From UBA9647 sp049522195 (GTDB taxonomy: Bacteria; Bacteroidota; Ignavibacteria; UBA10030), in NCBI GenBank assembly GCA_049522195.1, contig JBEKOB010000126.1, forward strand, positions 1 to 8,555: a stretch of DNA of 8,555 nt, read 5' to 3'. Shown here piece after piece: positions 1 to 5,769 of this stretch; the stretch's first letter is position 1, and each line of letters begins with the position of its first letter. The position numbers and the translations under genes are program-made. The notes under the pieces were generated by a model. That model saw only the letters and a list, made by a program, of their open reading frames with translations. It searched no databases and had not been told where the DNA came from.

Positions 1-695
1 AGCCGAAGATTTATCCCGAGTCGGGGTTGTTCCGAAGGGTGGATGTCGAGCTCTTCTGCGGCCAAACGGAGGACAGGCCGAGCGGGCTCTGGGAAACTTC
101 CAATCACATTTCGGCTCTCGGCGTCTTACCGGGGAGCCTGTCGGTGCTTGCACAATACACGTACTCAACAGAGATCTTCCTCGCCCAGCGATTCCGGACG
201 GGCGGATACCTGATTTCCGGTGGAGGGCAATGGACGAAGCAGATGAGCGTTTCGGTCGTGTTCAGAAAAATGAAGGAGATCTACTATGATCCTGCAACTC
301 CGTATCAGGGGAACAACGACCGGGTGTCGGCGAGCATCATCTATCAGCCGTCGGAACAGTTCGAAGCAAATGGGACGCTTTCGTATTCCGGTTTCTACAG
401 GGAATCAAATGATCAGGAGATCTACACCTACCTCATTAGTCGGCTGAAGCTCACATATCAGTGGAACAAGTTTTTGTTCTTCCGGGGGATTGTGGAATAC
501 AACGAGTACAAGGAGCAACTCCTGACGGATTTTCTAGCCTCCTTCACCTACATCCCCGGGACTGTGATGTATCTCGGCTACGGATCTCTTTATCAGAAAA
601 CCCAATGGAGCAATGACAGATACATTGATAGCGACCGGTTCCTGGAAACGCAGCGTGGGTTCTTTTTCAAAATGTCGTATCTTTACAGAATATGA
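1..695 (+). CDS. DUF5916-like outer-membrane beta-barrel protein, C-terminal part (5' end outside window)
   Basis: The frame is open from base 3 to a TGA at 693-695, giving about 230 C-terminal residues with no plausible internal start, so the gene begins upstream. The protein is rich in alternating aromatic and polar residues typical of transmembrane beta strands. It ends with a run I recognise from DUF5916 proteins, which often carry an N-terminal family-9 carbohydrate-binding-like domain: a Y-Q-W-N-K-F-L-F-F-R stretch, then L-L-T-D-F-L-A-S-F-T-Y-I-P-G-T, L-G-Y-G-S-L-Y, and a final Q-R-G-F-F-F-K-M-S-Y-L-Y-R-I. The closing hydrophobic/aromatic strand fits an outer-membrane barrel insertion signal. 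The biological role of the family is poorly known; surface binding or hydrolysis of substrates is only a suggestion. The stop overlaps the first ATG of the tandem repeat that follows. Confidence 0.75.
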   Translation, partial: PKIYPESGLFRRVDVELFCGQTEDRPSGLWETSNHISALGVLPGSLSVLAQYTYSTEIFLAQRFRTGGYLISGGGQWTKQMSVSVVFRKMKEIYYDPATPYQGNNDRVSASIIYQPSEQFEANGTLSYSGFYRESNDQEIYTYLISRLKLTYQWNKFLFFRGIVEYNEYKEQLLTDFLASFTYIPGTVMYLGYGSLYQKTQWSNDRYIDSDRFLETQRGFFFKMSYLYRI

Positions 696-766
696 GTAGT
701 GAGTATATGAGTAGTGAGTATATGAGTAGTGAGTATATGAGTATGAAGTATAGGAGTCGTGAGCAC
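692..766 (+). repeat. Five-unit 15-bp tandem repeat
   Basis: The unit ATGAGTAGTGAGTAT occurs three times exactly (692-706, 707-721, 722-736). It is followed by two degenerate copies (737-751 and 752-766). The array begins inside the stop codon of the upstream barrel gene and ends about 30 bp before the racemase start. The unit length is a multiple of three, so one frame remains open throughout. Slippage expansion is the simplest origin. Confidence 0.9.
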
Positions 767-799
767 ACAGGAGTCAATCAGGAGGAGATTGTTAAATGA
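692..799 (+). CDS. Possible 35-codon micro-ORF built from the tandem repeat
   Basis: Read from the ATG at 692, the repeat encodes M-S-S-E-Y three times, then MSMKY, RSREH, TGVNQ and EEIVK, with TGA at 797-799. The ATG overlaps the upstream stop as ATGA (692-695), and the stop overlaps the racemase start as ATGA (796-799). The frame therefore exactly bridges two genes by the overlap type used in translational coupling. Against it being real: there is no clear Shine-Dalgarno before 692, the composition is that of a simple repeat, and the racemase has its own strong ribosome-binding site inside this frame. I know of no similar protein. It may serve only as a ribosome bridge, or be chance. Confidence 0.2.
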   Translation: MSSEYMSSEYMSSEYMSMKYRSREHTGVNQEEIVK

Positions 800-1488
800 A
801 AACAATTGGATTGGTGGGAGGGACCGGCTGGATTTCCACGATTGATTATTACCGCATCATCAACCATGAAGTGAACAGTCGTCGAGGTGGCCAGAGTACC
901 GCAAAGATCCTTCTCTATTCAGTGGATTTTGGAGAGATCGATGCGCTGCACGCGAAAGGGGATTTCGATGGAGTGGGAGCACTGCTCACGGATGCGTCGA
1001 AGAAACTGGTCAGCATCGGGGCGGATTGCATTCTCCTCTGTGCGAACACGATGCACATGCACGCGGAGCGAGTCCAGGCAGCGGTTCCGGTTCCACTCAT
1101 TCACATCGTAGAGGCGACCGCGAAGCAAATCCGGCTAAAGTCCATGAAGAAGGTCGGGCTGCTGGGGACACGGATGACCATGGAACGGGAATTCTACCGG
1201 AAGAAACTGAACGATGCCGGTATCGAGGTCCTGGTTCCCGAGAAAGATGAGAGGGAGTTCATTCAGCGGACGATCAACGATGAGTTGGTCAAGACAATCT
1301 TTCTTCCGAAGAGCAAACAAGGATTCCTCGATATCATTCAGAAGCTTCAGAAACAGGGAGCAGAAGGCGTCATACTTGGCTGCACGGAGATACCGCTTCT
1401 GATCAAGCAGGAGGACACCGATCTCCCGGTCTTCGACACGACGCGGATTCATTCACTCGCCGCAGTTGATTTCGCACTTTCCGCCTGA
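796..1488 (+). CDS. Aspartate/glutamate racemase family protein
   Basis: A 230-residue protein of the cofactor-independent Asp/Glu racemase superfamily (RacX/YgeA-like; about 230 residues is the usual length). It opens with the family's Gly-rich start (IGLVGGTG, residues 4-11). It has the two catalytic cysteines expected of a two-base racemase: Cys82 in LCANTMH and Cys196 in GCTEIPLL. The reaction would be inversion of an acidic or other amino acid in the cytoplasm, for example to supply D-amino acids; the substrate cannot be read from the sequence. The start is supported by AGGAGGAG at 780-787, eight bases before the ATG. The upstream gene on the same strand is the barrel protein, about 100 bp away, and they may share a transcript. 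After the gene comes a repeat-rich gap with no obvious intrinsic terminator. Confidence 0.9.
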   Translation: MKTIGLVGGTGWISTIDYYRIINHEVNSRRGGQSTAKILLYSVDFGEIDALHAKGDFDGVGALLTDASKKLVSIGADCILLCANTMHMHAERVQAAVPVPLIHIVEATAKQIRLKSMKKVGLLGTRMTMEREFYRKKLNDAGIEVLVPEKDEREFIQRTINDELVKTIFLPKSKQGFLDIIQKLQKQGAEGVILGCTEIPLLIKQEDTDLPVFDTTRIHSLAAVDFALSA

Positions 1489-1515
1489 GCTCGTTCGCAG
1501 TACTCATCGGGGGCA

Positions 1516-1611
1516 TCCTTCGACCCTTCGGGTATCCTCAGGGTCGAACCCTGAGCGTCGTCGAAGGGTTCGACTACGGTTGCAGAAAATGCTCCCTCCG
1601 CTCAGGATGTC
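1516..1611. repeat. REP-like palindromic element, copy 1
   Basis: The element starts with TCCTTCGACCC and ends with CTCCGCTCAGGATGTC. Inside it, CTCAGGGT (1537-1544) and ACCCTGAG (1548-1555) form a perfect 8-bp stem with a 3-nt loop. CCTTCGAC (1517-1524) pairs with GTCGAAGG (1560-1567) outside that stem. The same ends recur about 200 bp downstream. Imperfect palindromes with these CTTCGAC and CTCAGG ends are common between genes in many environmental genomes; function is unknown. Confidence 0.8.
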
Positions 1612-1647
1612 ATAAGTATTTTCGGGTATTGCCCCCCAAAAAATCAA

Positions 1648-1699
1648 GACACCCTGAGCGGAGCCCCTGAGGATTGCCATGTGCGAAGTCGAAGGGTGT
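1648..1699. repeat. Inverted partial copy of the REP-like element
   Basis: Read on the minus strand, this stretch runs from CACCCTTCGACTTCG to CTCCGCTCAGGGTGTC, a short version of the flanking elements in the opposite direction. Its GACACCCTGAGCGG (1648-1661) pairs with CCGCTCAGGATGTC (1598-1611) of copy 1 at 13 of 14 positions across a 36-base loop, so the two copies can form a long stem. Alternating orientation is typical of clustered REP elements. Confidence 0.7.
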
Positions 1700-1713
1700 T
1701 CAGTGTTTGCAGA

Positions 1714-1806
1714 TCCTTCGACCCTGCGGGTGTCCTCGCGATCGAACTCTAAGGGAATCATCCTTCGACTACGGTCGCGGAAAACGCTCCCTCCGCTCAG
1801 GATGTC
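1714..1806. repeat. REP-like palindromic element, copy 2
   Basis: A diverged direct copy of the element at 1516-1611, with the same TCCTTCGACCC start and CTCCCTCCGCTCAGGATGTC end. The right half (from 1760, ATCCTTCGACTACGG) matches the right half of copy 1 (1568-1611) closely, while the central part has diverged. The rest of the gap, 1807-1955, shows only a weak GC-rich stem near 1836-1869 and no gene. Confidence 0.75.
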
Positions 1807-1955
1807 TACTGTTTTTTTGGAGTTAGGTTCGCCTTGAGAGCATAGCACCTGACGAGCGCTGTGGCTCTAACTCTGCCCGAGCGGCCGGCTTTTCGCTAAA
1901 TCATACCTTTCCGTTCCTATCTAGTTTCGTCTCCCAAAAACGGTCCATTTTCTTC

Positions 1956-1984
1956 TTGACTTTGTCTAACTGTATATGTATAGT
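1956..1984 (+). promoter_or_regulatory. Sigma70-like promoter of the GntR-ABC operon
   Basis: The -35 is TTGACT (1956-1961, 5 of 6 to consensus) and the -10 is TATAGT (1979-1984, 5 of 6). The spacer is 17 bp. Transcription would start near 1991, leaving about 50 nt before the regulator start at 2042. The -10 lies within the dyad described next. Confidence 0.75.
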
Positions 1985-2003
1985 ATACACAGTATATACA
2001 GTG
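1969..2003. promoter_or_regulatory. Palindromic operator overlapping the -10 and +1, probably for the GntR regulator
   Basis: ACTGTATAT (1969-1977) and ATATACAGT (1994-2002) are perfect 9-bp inverted arms around a 16-bp centre. The same axis runs through GTATAC (1983-1988). Smaller dyads are nested inside: GTATA-G-TATAC (1978-1988) and a 16-bp palindrome at 1988-2003 built on GTATATAC, with one mismatched pair. GntR proteins bind as dimers to such sites and commonly repress their own operon. Placement over the -10 and start point predicts repression. That this regulator binds here is inference. Confidence 0.7.
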
Positions 2004-2041
2004 GGAGATTCCAGCACCGGTTTGTCCTGATCCAGAGCCCA

Positions 2042-2416
2042 ATGAAAATCCTCATATCAAATTCCTCTCCCGATCCGATCTACGAGCAGATCAAGAACGA
2101 GATCAAGCATCAGATCGTCACGGGCGAGCTCGGTGATGGGGAAGCACTTCCGTCCATCAGGAAACTTGCGATGGATCTGCAGATCAGCGTCATCACCACG
2201 AAGCGTGCCTACGACGATCTGGAGAAGGAAGGGCTTCTCTCCTCGGTTGCCGGGAAGGGGACGTTCATTTCGGCGAAGAACAAGGAGCTGCTGAAAGAAA
2301 AGAAACGAAAGCTCATCGAATCAAAGCTCGCAGAAGCGGTGGAAGCGGCAAAAATACTTGGAGTGAAACCAAAAGAACTTGAACGGATGCTCTCACTGCT
2401 CCTGAAGGAAGACTAA
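2042..2416 (+). CDS. GntR-family transcriptional regulator, YtrA-like
   Basis: A 124-residue protein. It has an N-terminal winged helix-turn-helix (about residues 11-77): PIYEQIKNEIKHQIVTGEL, then LPSIRKLAMDL, the recognition-helix region VITTKRAYDDLEKEGLL, and the wing GKGTFI. Only a short, charged helical tail (about 80-124) follows, which is the YtrA layout with no large effector domain. I chose ATG 2042 (MKILIS), not the open frame from 1976, because that frame would begin inside the promoter. The chosen start lacks a clear Shine-Dalgarno. The TAA overlaps the ABC ATPase start by one base (TAATG), so the genes are co-transcribed and probably coupled. YtrA-type regulators usually repress the ABC genes next to them and respond to envelope stress or antibiotics; the inducer here is unknown. 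Confidence 0.88.
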   Translation: MKILISNSSPDPIYEQIKNEIKHQIVTGELGDGEALPSIRKLAMDLQISVITTKRAYDDLEKEGLLSSVAGKGTFISAKNKELLKEKKRKLIESKLAEAVEAAKILGVKPKELERMLSLLLKED

Positions 2417-3282
2417 TGGAAAACGTCATTGAAATCGAGGCGCTTGCCAAAGAGTACACCGGGTTCTGGCTCAAGGATGTTACATTCGGTATCCCCAAGG
2501 GGTTCATCACTGGCCTCGTTGGACCCAACGGAGCCGGGAAAACAACGATCATTAAACTGATCATGAATCTGATTAGGAGAGAAGGGGGAAAGATCAGGGT
2601 CTTCGGTCTCGACAACATTGAACACGATGTCGAGATAAAAGACCGGATCGGTTTCGTCTACGACACGCCATATTTCTACGAAGATCAAGACCTCCAGACG
2701 CTGATGAGTACTATTGGCCCATTTTATTCTAAATGGGACAGCAAAAAATTCTCATCGCTCCTAAATCGCTTCGGCCTGTCTCCCAAGAAGAAGTTCATGG
2801 CGCTTTCCAAAGGAATGAAGACAAAGTTCGCCCTCGCGCTTGCCTTGTCGCATGACGCTGATGTGATCATTCTGGATGAGCCAACCGCCGGACTTGACCC
2901 GCTCTTTCGAAGAGAGTTCCTTGACATGCTCACAGAGATTATTCAAAACGAGGAGAAATCGGTCCTTTTTTCGACGCATATCACCTCAGATCTCGACCGA
3001 GCGGCTGACTATACAGTCATCATCGATAATGGCGAAATCCTCTGTTCCTTATGGAAGGATGAGATACAGGAAAAATGGGGAGTGGTGAAGGGGCGTGAGG
3101 ATTTCATCACACCGGAAAACAGAATACTCTTCAAAGGGTGGAGAAAGCAACCGCACGGATTTGAAGCGTTGACGTCAGACGTCCCACAAGTTCGCCAGCT
3201 CTTAGGAGGCAGTGTGATGATTGAGCATCCAACGCTGGAAGATCTGCTGTACTTTATGCACGCAGGAGGAAATCATGCGTAG
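2416..3282 (+). CDS. ABC transporter ATP-binding protein (YtrB/BcrA-like)
   Basis: A 288-residue cytoplasmic ATPase that would power the permease encoded next. Visible motifs are Walker A GPNGAGKTT (residues 36-44), signature LSKGM (130-134, in place of LSGGQ), Walker B VIILDE with the D-loop region PTAGLDP (150-162), and the switch histidine in STHI (His188). The usual Q-loop glutamine appears to be Asp83 in the stretch IGFVYDTPYFYED. About 80 residues after the H-loop form a C-terminal extension of the kind seen in drug- and peptide-export ATPases. It overlaps the regulator's stop by one base and the permease by eight bases, so it belongs to a three-gene operon under the GntR protein. The transported substrate cannot be told from the sequence. 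Confidence 0.92.
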   Translation: MENVIEIEALAKEYTGFWLKDVTFGIPKGFITGLVGPNGAGKTTIIKLIMNLIRREGGKIRVFGLDNIEHDVEIKDRIGFVYDTPYFYEDQDLQTLMSTIGPFYSKWDSKKFSSLLNRFGLSPKKKFMALSKGMKTKFALALALSHDADVIILDEPTAGLDPLFRREFLDMLTEIIQNEEKSVLFSTHITSDLDRAADYTVIIDNGEILCSLWKDEIQEKWGVVKGREDFITPENRILFKGWRKQPHGFEALTSDVPQVRQLLGGSVMIEHPTLEDLLYFMHAGGNHA

Positions 3283-3964
3283 GCTTATCGCGAACGATTT
3301 TAGGCTGAACGCTGTCCTGTTCTCTTGGTTGTTCGTGATCTCAAACCTGTACTACTTGCTCTTGGCGCGAATTCATATGCTTGGGAGGGGGTACGCTCAG
3401 GGAGGAGTCGCAGTAGGAATCGCCTTTACGTCACTTATGGTGCTTGCCCTGTTCCTGAGGGAGGATCAGAACAAAGGGCAGATCATCTATCGCAGCCTTC
3501 CGCTGAGTCACGCCAAGATTGTCTCGGCGAGGTATATCTCGGTCTTCTTGATTGCCATGGCAAATGTTGCCTACGGTGTTTCAATTCAATTGATCAACTT
3601 GCGGCTTGGCCCGTGGGTGATGCGTTATGGAGGAAGAGTTGTCCGCGATGTGAGTATTCAGATGGACGCAGGATACGCATTGGAACATTCACTTATAGCA
3701 CGCGCCCTTGCTCTGACCGTCGTCATCTCTGTCGCTGTTCCCTTGATCATTCGTTACGGGTCACTCTGGAGGATTCTTATTGGGTACCTCGTCCTAATGT
3801 TCGTTTGGTCAATCGGGGTTAGCCGTCTGCTTCGCCTTTCATTGTATACAGGCTTCTTCCTGGGATTATCACGATGGATGTTCTTTGCCATCGTCTCCAT
3901 GTGTATCATGCTGTCGATTTCGTATAAGCTATCAGTCTGGCTCTACGGCAGAAGAGAATTATGA
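3275..3964 (+). CDS. ABC-2 type transporter permease
   Basis: A 229-residue inner-membrane protein with about six hydrophobic segments, near residues 12-34, 43-62, 87-107, 139-160, 164-182 and 199-222. The segment RSLPLSHAKIVSARYISVF (73-91) resembles the cytoplasmic stretch before the third helix in ABC-2 permeases that pair with GntR-linked ATPases. I start at ATG 3275 (MRRLIANDF) because AGGAGGA at 3264-3270 stands just before it; the frame open from 3221 would overlap the ATPase far more and adds no hydrophobic sequence. The start lies inside the ATPase end (8-bp overlap ATGCGTAG), indicating coupled translation. It probably dimerises and exports an unknown compound. Confidence 0.85.
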   Translation: MRRLIANDFRLNAVLFSWLFVISNLYYLLLARIHMLGRGYAQGGVAVGIAFTSLMVLALFLREDQNKGQIIYRSLPLSHAKIVSARYISVFLIAMANVAYGVSIQLINLRLGPWVMRYGGRVVRDVSIQMDAGYALEHSLIARALALTVVISVAVPLIIRYGSLWRILIGYLVLMFVWSIGVSRLLRLSLYTGFFLGLSRWMFFAIVSMCIMLSISYKLSVWLYGRREL

Positions 3965-4102
3965 GGCTGGATTTCACAACAAATTAGAAGGTGGAAGTTC
4001 TCCTCTGAAATTCAGCAGAGTCCTGCCAAAAAAACTACCTCACCCGACTGTCGCTCATCCGAGTCATCCCTTCTTCTTCATTTTACCTTCTCCAGAATCC
4101 TC

Positions 4103-4130
4103 TTGCGATTTCCGCTGTTCTTGTTATCTT
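4103..4130 (+). promoter_or_regulatory. Weak candidate promoter for the SlyD-like gene
   Basis: TTGCGA (4103-4108) and TATCTT (4125-4130) are spaced by 16 bp, each matching sigma70 consensus at 4 of 6 positions. A transcript would begin about 30 nt before the start at 4169. The rest of the 204-bp gap after the permease (3965-4168) holds no gene and no convincing terminator. Confidence 0.3.
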
Positions 4131-4168
4131 AAAAGGTCAATTCTCCTAATCCAGAAAAAGAACTTTGC

Positions 4169-4648
4169 ATGACCATACAAAAGAACTCAGTCGTGACGAT
4201 TAACTATACGCTCAAGGATGAGACCGGCGGCTTCATCGAAAGCTCCGAAGGACAGGAGCCGTTGACGTACCTTCACGGCCAGGGAAACGTCATTCCCGGT
4301 CTCGAGGCTTCACTCGAAGGAAAGTCGGCTGGCGAATCGATCAAGATCTCTATCCCGCCGGAAGACGCATACGGAGTGTGGGAAGAATCGAAAATGCTGA
4401 ACATCCCTAAGGGACAATTCAGCGGTGTGGATGACATCAAGGCTGGCATGCAGTTCAGCGTTCACAGCAATGTTGGAGAGCAGATTGTGACTGTGACAAA
4501 AGTCGAAGGAGAAACAGTTACGGTTGATGCGAACCATCCGCTGGCGGGCAAGATGCTGAAATTCGACGTCACAGTCCTCGGCATTCGCGATGCAACGAAG
4601 GATGAGCTCGAGCACGGACACGCACACGGAGCCGGAGGAGCACATTAA
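4169..4648 (+). CDS. slyD: SlyD-like FKBP-type peptidyl-prolyl cis-trans isomerase
   Basis: A 159-residue cytoplasmic prolyl isomerase and chaperone. The FKBP fold is split as in SlyD: residues 1-69 include VVTINYTLKDETG, the active-site region PLTYLHGQGNVIPGLEASLEG (31-51) and IPPEDAYG (62-69). An insert-in-flap chaperone domain covers about 70-120. The FKBP fold then resumes with NHPLAGKMLKFDVTVLGIR (122-140). The tail after Glu148 is short and His/Gly-rich (GHAHGAGGAH), a reduced form of the metal-binding tail of classical SlyD. It has no signal peptide. The Shine-Dalgarno is weak (AAAAAG some distance upstream), unlike most genes here. It appears to be a single-gene unit, with hairpins and an intrinsic terminator downstream. 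Confidence 0.92.
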   Translation: MTIQKNSVVTINYTLKDETGGFIESSEGQEPLTYLHGQGNVIPGLEASLEGKSAGESIKISIPPEDAYGVWEESKMLNIPKGQFSGVDDIKAGMQFSVHSNVGEQIVTVTKVEGETVTVDANHPLAGKMLKFDVTVLGIRDATKDELEHGHAHGAGGAH

Positions 4649-4658
4649 AGGATGTTCT

Positions 4659-4742
4659 TGTCGGACAGGATGGCATCCTGTCCGACGGTTTCTTGAGCTT
4701 TGATGGAATTTCCTGTCGGACAGATTGACAATGCGTCCGACA
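4659..4742. repeat. Two hairpins sharing the TGTCGGAC motif downstream of slyD
   Basis: Arms GTCGGACAGGATG (4660-4672) and CATCCTGTCCGAC (4674-4686) are perfect inverted repeats 13 bp long with one central base. In RNA they would give an 11-bp stem. A second pair, TGTCGGAC (4714-4721) and GTCCGACA (4735-4742), reuses the same motif, so it occurs four times in 84 bp. The first hairpin lacks a clean T run and may slow polymerase, protect the mRNA 3' end, or be a DNA-binding site. Confidence 0.7.
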
Positions 4743-4750
4743 ATGATCTG

Positions 4751-4780
4751 AAGCGCTGACGCTTGTCAGCGCTTTTCCTT
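4751..4780 (+). terminator. Intrinsic terminator after slyD
   Basis: AAGCGCTGAC (4751-4760) and GTCAGCGCTT (4765-4774) form a perfect 10-bp stem with the loop GCTT, running into TTCCTTTG. It would end transcription of slyD before the LUD gene. The remaining gap (4781-4953) contains no gene; I see no promoter there that I would defend. Confidence 0.8.
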
Positions 4781-4953
4781 TGTACGCGCATCCCACTTCT
4801 CCAACCTTTCCTCGATCAATCCCTCTGATTCTCAAATCTGAAAAAGTGACGACACTTGTATTTCACTGACAATATCCTTTTGATGACGTTTTCTAAAAAA
4901 GGTCTTACATTGTCGGAGCCGGAATTTCTGATTCAGAACCCAAAGGAGGATGT

Positions 4954-5634
4954 ATGGCAACTGTCATGATGAACATCGATGATATCGTATCGAAACCACG
5001 AGAGATTATCTTTCAGAGAAAAGCCGAATCTGTTATTGAGAAGATGAAGAAAAGAAACATCAATGGGATGTACTGTCGCACGGCAAAAGAAGCAGTCGCG
5101 GAAATTTGTCGGATGATCCCGGAGAGAACAGTTGTCGCCCTTGGAGGATCCGTCACGATCATGCAGTCGGGTCTGCTGGACGAGCTGCGCCGCAAGAATG
5201 TTGAATTGCTCGACCGCTATCGTCCCGGCATCACGCCCGAAGAAGTTGAAGCGGTGATGGCCCGGGGAATGACCGCCGATGTTCAGCTGATGAGCTGCAA
5301 TGCGGTGACGTCCGACGGCAAGCTGGTCAATGAAGATGGCCGGGGCAATCGCGTCGCAGGATTGATCTTTGGTCCCAAGAAGGTCATCATGATGGTGGGA
5401 GTGAACAAGATCGTGTCAAGCGTGGAAGATGGGATTACACGCATTCGAGAGATCGCGGCTCCGCTGAATTGCCTACGACTCGGTCTTGACACTCCATGTG
5501 TTCACACCGGGTTTTGCGATGATGCAAATTGTTTTCCTCCGGAGCGCGTCTGCAGCCAGCTCTCGATCATCGAATCGAACAGGCCAAAGGATCGGCTGAC
5601 GGTTGTGTTCGTGGGGGAGGAGCTGGGATACTGA
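4954..5634 (+). CDS. LUD-domain protein (lactate-utilization/DUF162 type)
   Basis: A 226-residue cytoplasmic protein of the LUD family (LutC/YkgG and relatives). It has the family pattern of an N-terminal helical part (residues 15-55), the Gly-rich turn VALGGSVTIMQSGLLDEL (61-78), a central MTADVQLMSCNAVTSDGKLVN (106-126), then RVAGLIFGPKKVIMMVGVNKIV (133-154). A C-terminal Cys-rich segment has Cys182, 188, 193 and 200, which could hold a metal or iron-sulfur centre. Ribosome binding is strong: AAAGGAGGA at 4942-4950 ends three bases before the ATG. LutC works with the iron-sulfur proteins LutA and LutB in L-lactate oxidation, but no such partners are in this window, so that role is not shown. 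Members of this stand-alone type with a Cys tail are usually annotated only as lactate utilization or LUD proteins. Confidence 0.85.
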   Translation: MATVMMNIDDIVSKPREIIFQRKAESVIEKMKKRNINGMYCRTAKEAVAEICRMIPERTVVALGGSVTIMQSGLLDELRRKNVELLDRYRPGITPEEVEAVMARGMTADVQLMSCNAVTSDGKLVNEDGRGNRVAGLIFGPKKVIMMVGVNKIVSSVEDGITRIREIAAPLNCLRLGLDTPCVHTGFCDDANCFPPERVCSQLSIIESNRPKDRLTVVFVGEELGY

Positions 5635-5645
5635 ACCAAACCAAA

Positions 5646-5749
5646 CTTCATTATTCGATATTGGATGTTCAGCGTCGGATATTGTCTGGAACAAATTTGT
5701 TTACTCTGGACAATGTCCAATATCCAACACCCAATTTCGAATCATGAAG
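5646..5749. repeat. Long imperfect palindrome, copy A
   Basis: The left arm starts CTTCATTATTCGATATTGG and the right arm ends ATTTCGAATCATGAAG; the arms pair imperfectly over about 40 bp each. The apex is the perfect palindrome AACAAATTTGTT (5690-5701), close to the midpoint. The motif CCAATATCCAACACCC sits in the right arm (from 5717). No transposase or clear target duplication is visible; this is a hairpin-type intergenic repeat. It starts only 11 bases after the LUD stop. Confidence 0.8.
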
Positions 5750-5769
5750 TGTGGTCGTTTAACACCGTA

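Noticed and set aside
1504..1848. A 114-codon minus-strand open frame with repeated DILSGGS and EDTRRVEG stretches
   Set aside because: The peptide repeats are simply the translated REP-like elements. No ribosome-binding site or known domain was seen, and such frames are a known annotation artefact of these repeats.
1976..2041. A longer start for the GntR gene, adding 22 residues
   Set aside because: The extension begins inside the -35/-10 spacer, upstream of the predicted transcript start, and adds residues not typical of GntR proteins.
3325..3822. A 165-codon plus-strand frame within the permease gene
   Set aside because: It overlaps the permease in another frame. The permease frame gives six clean hydrophobic segments and has a ribosome-binding site; this one has neither.
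3965..4168. Search for a terminator after the permease
   Set aside because: Only the short nested palindrome CTGAAATTCAG with flanking CTCTG/CAGAG was seen. It is not followed by a T run, so I do not call it.
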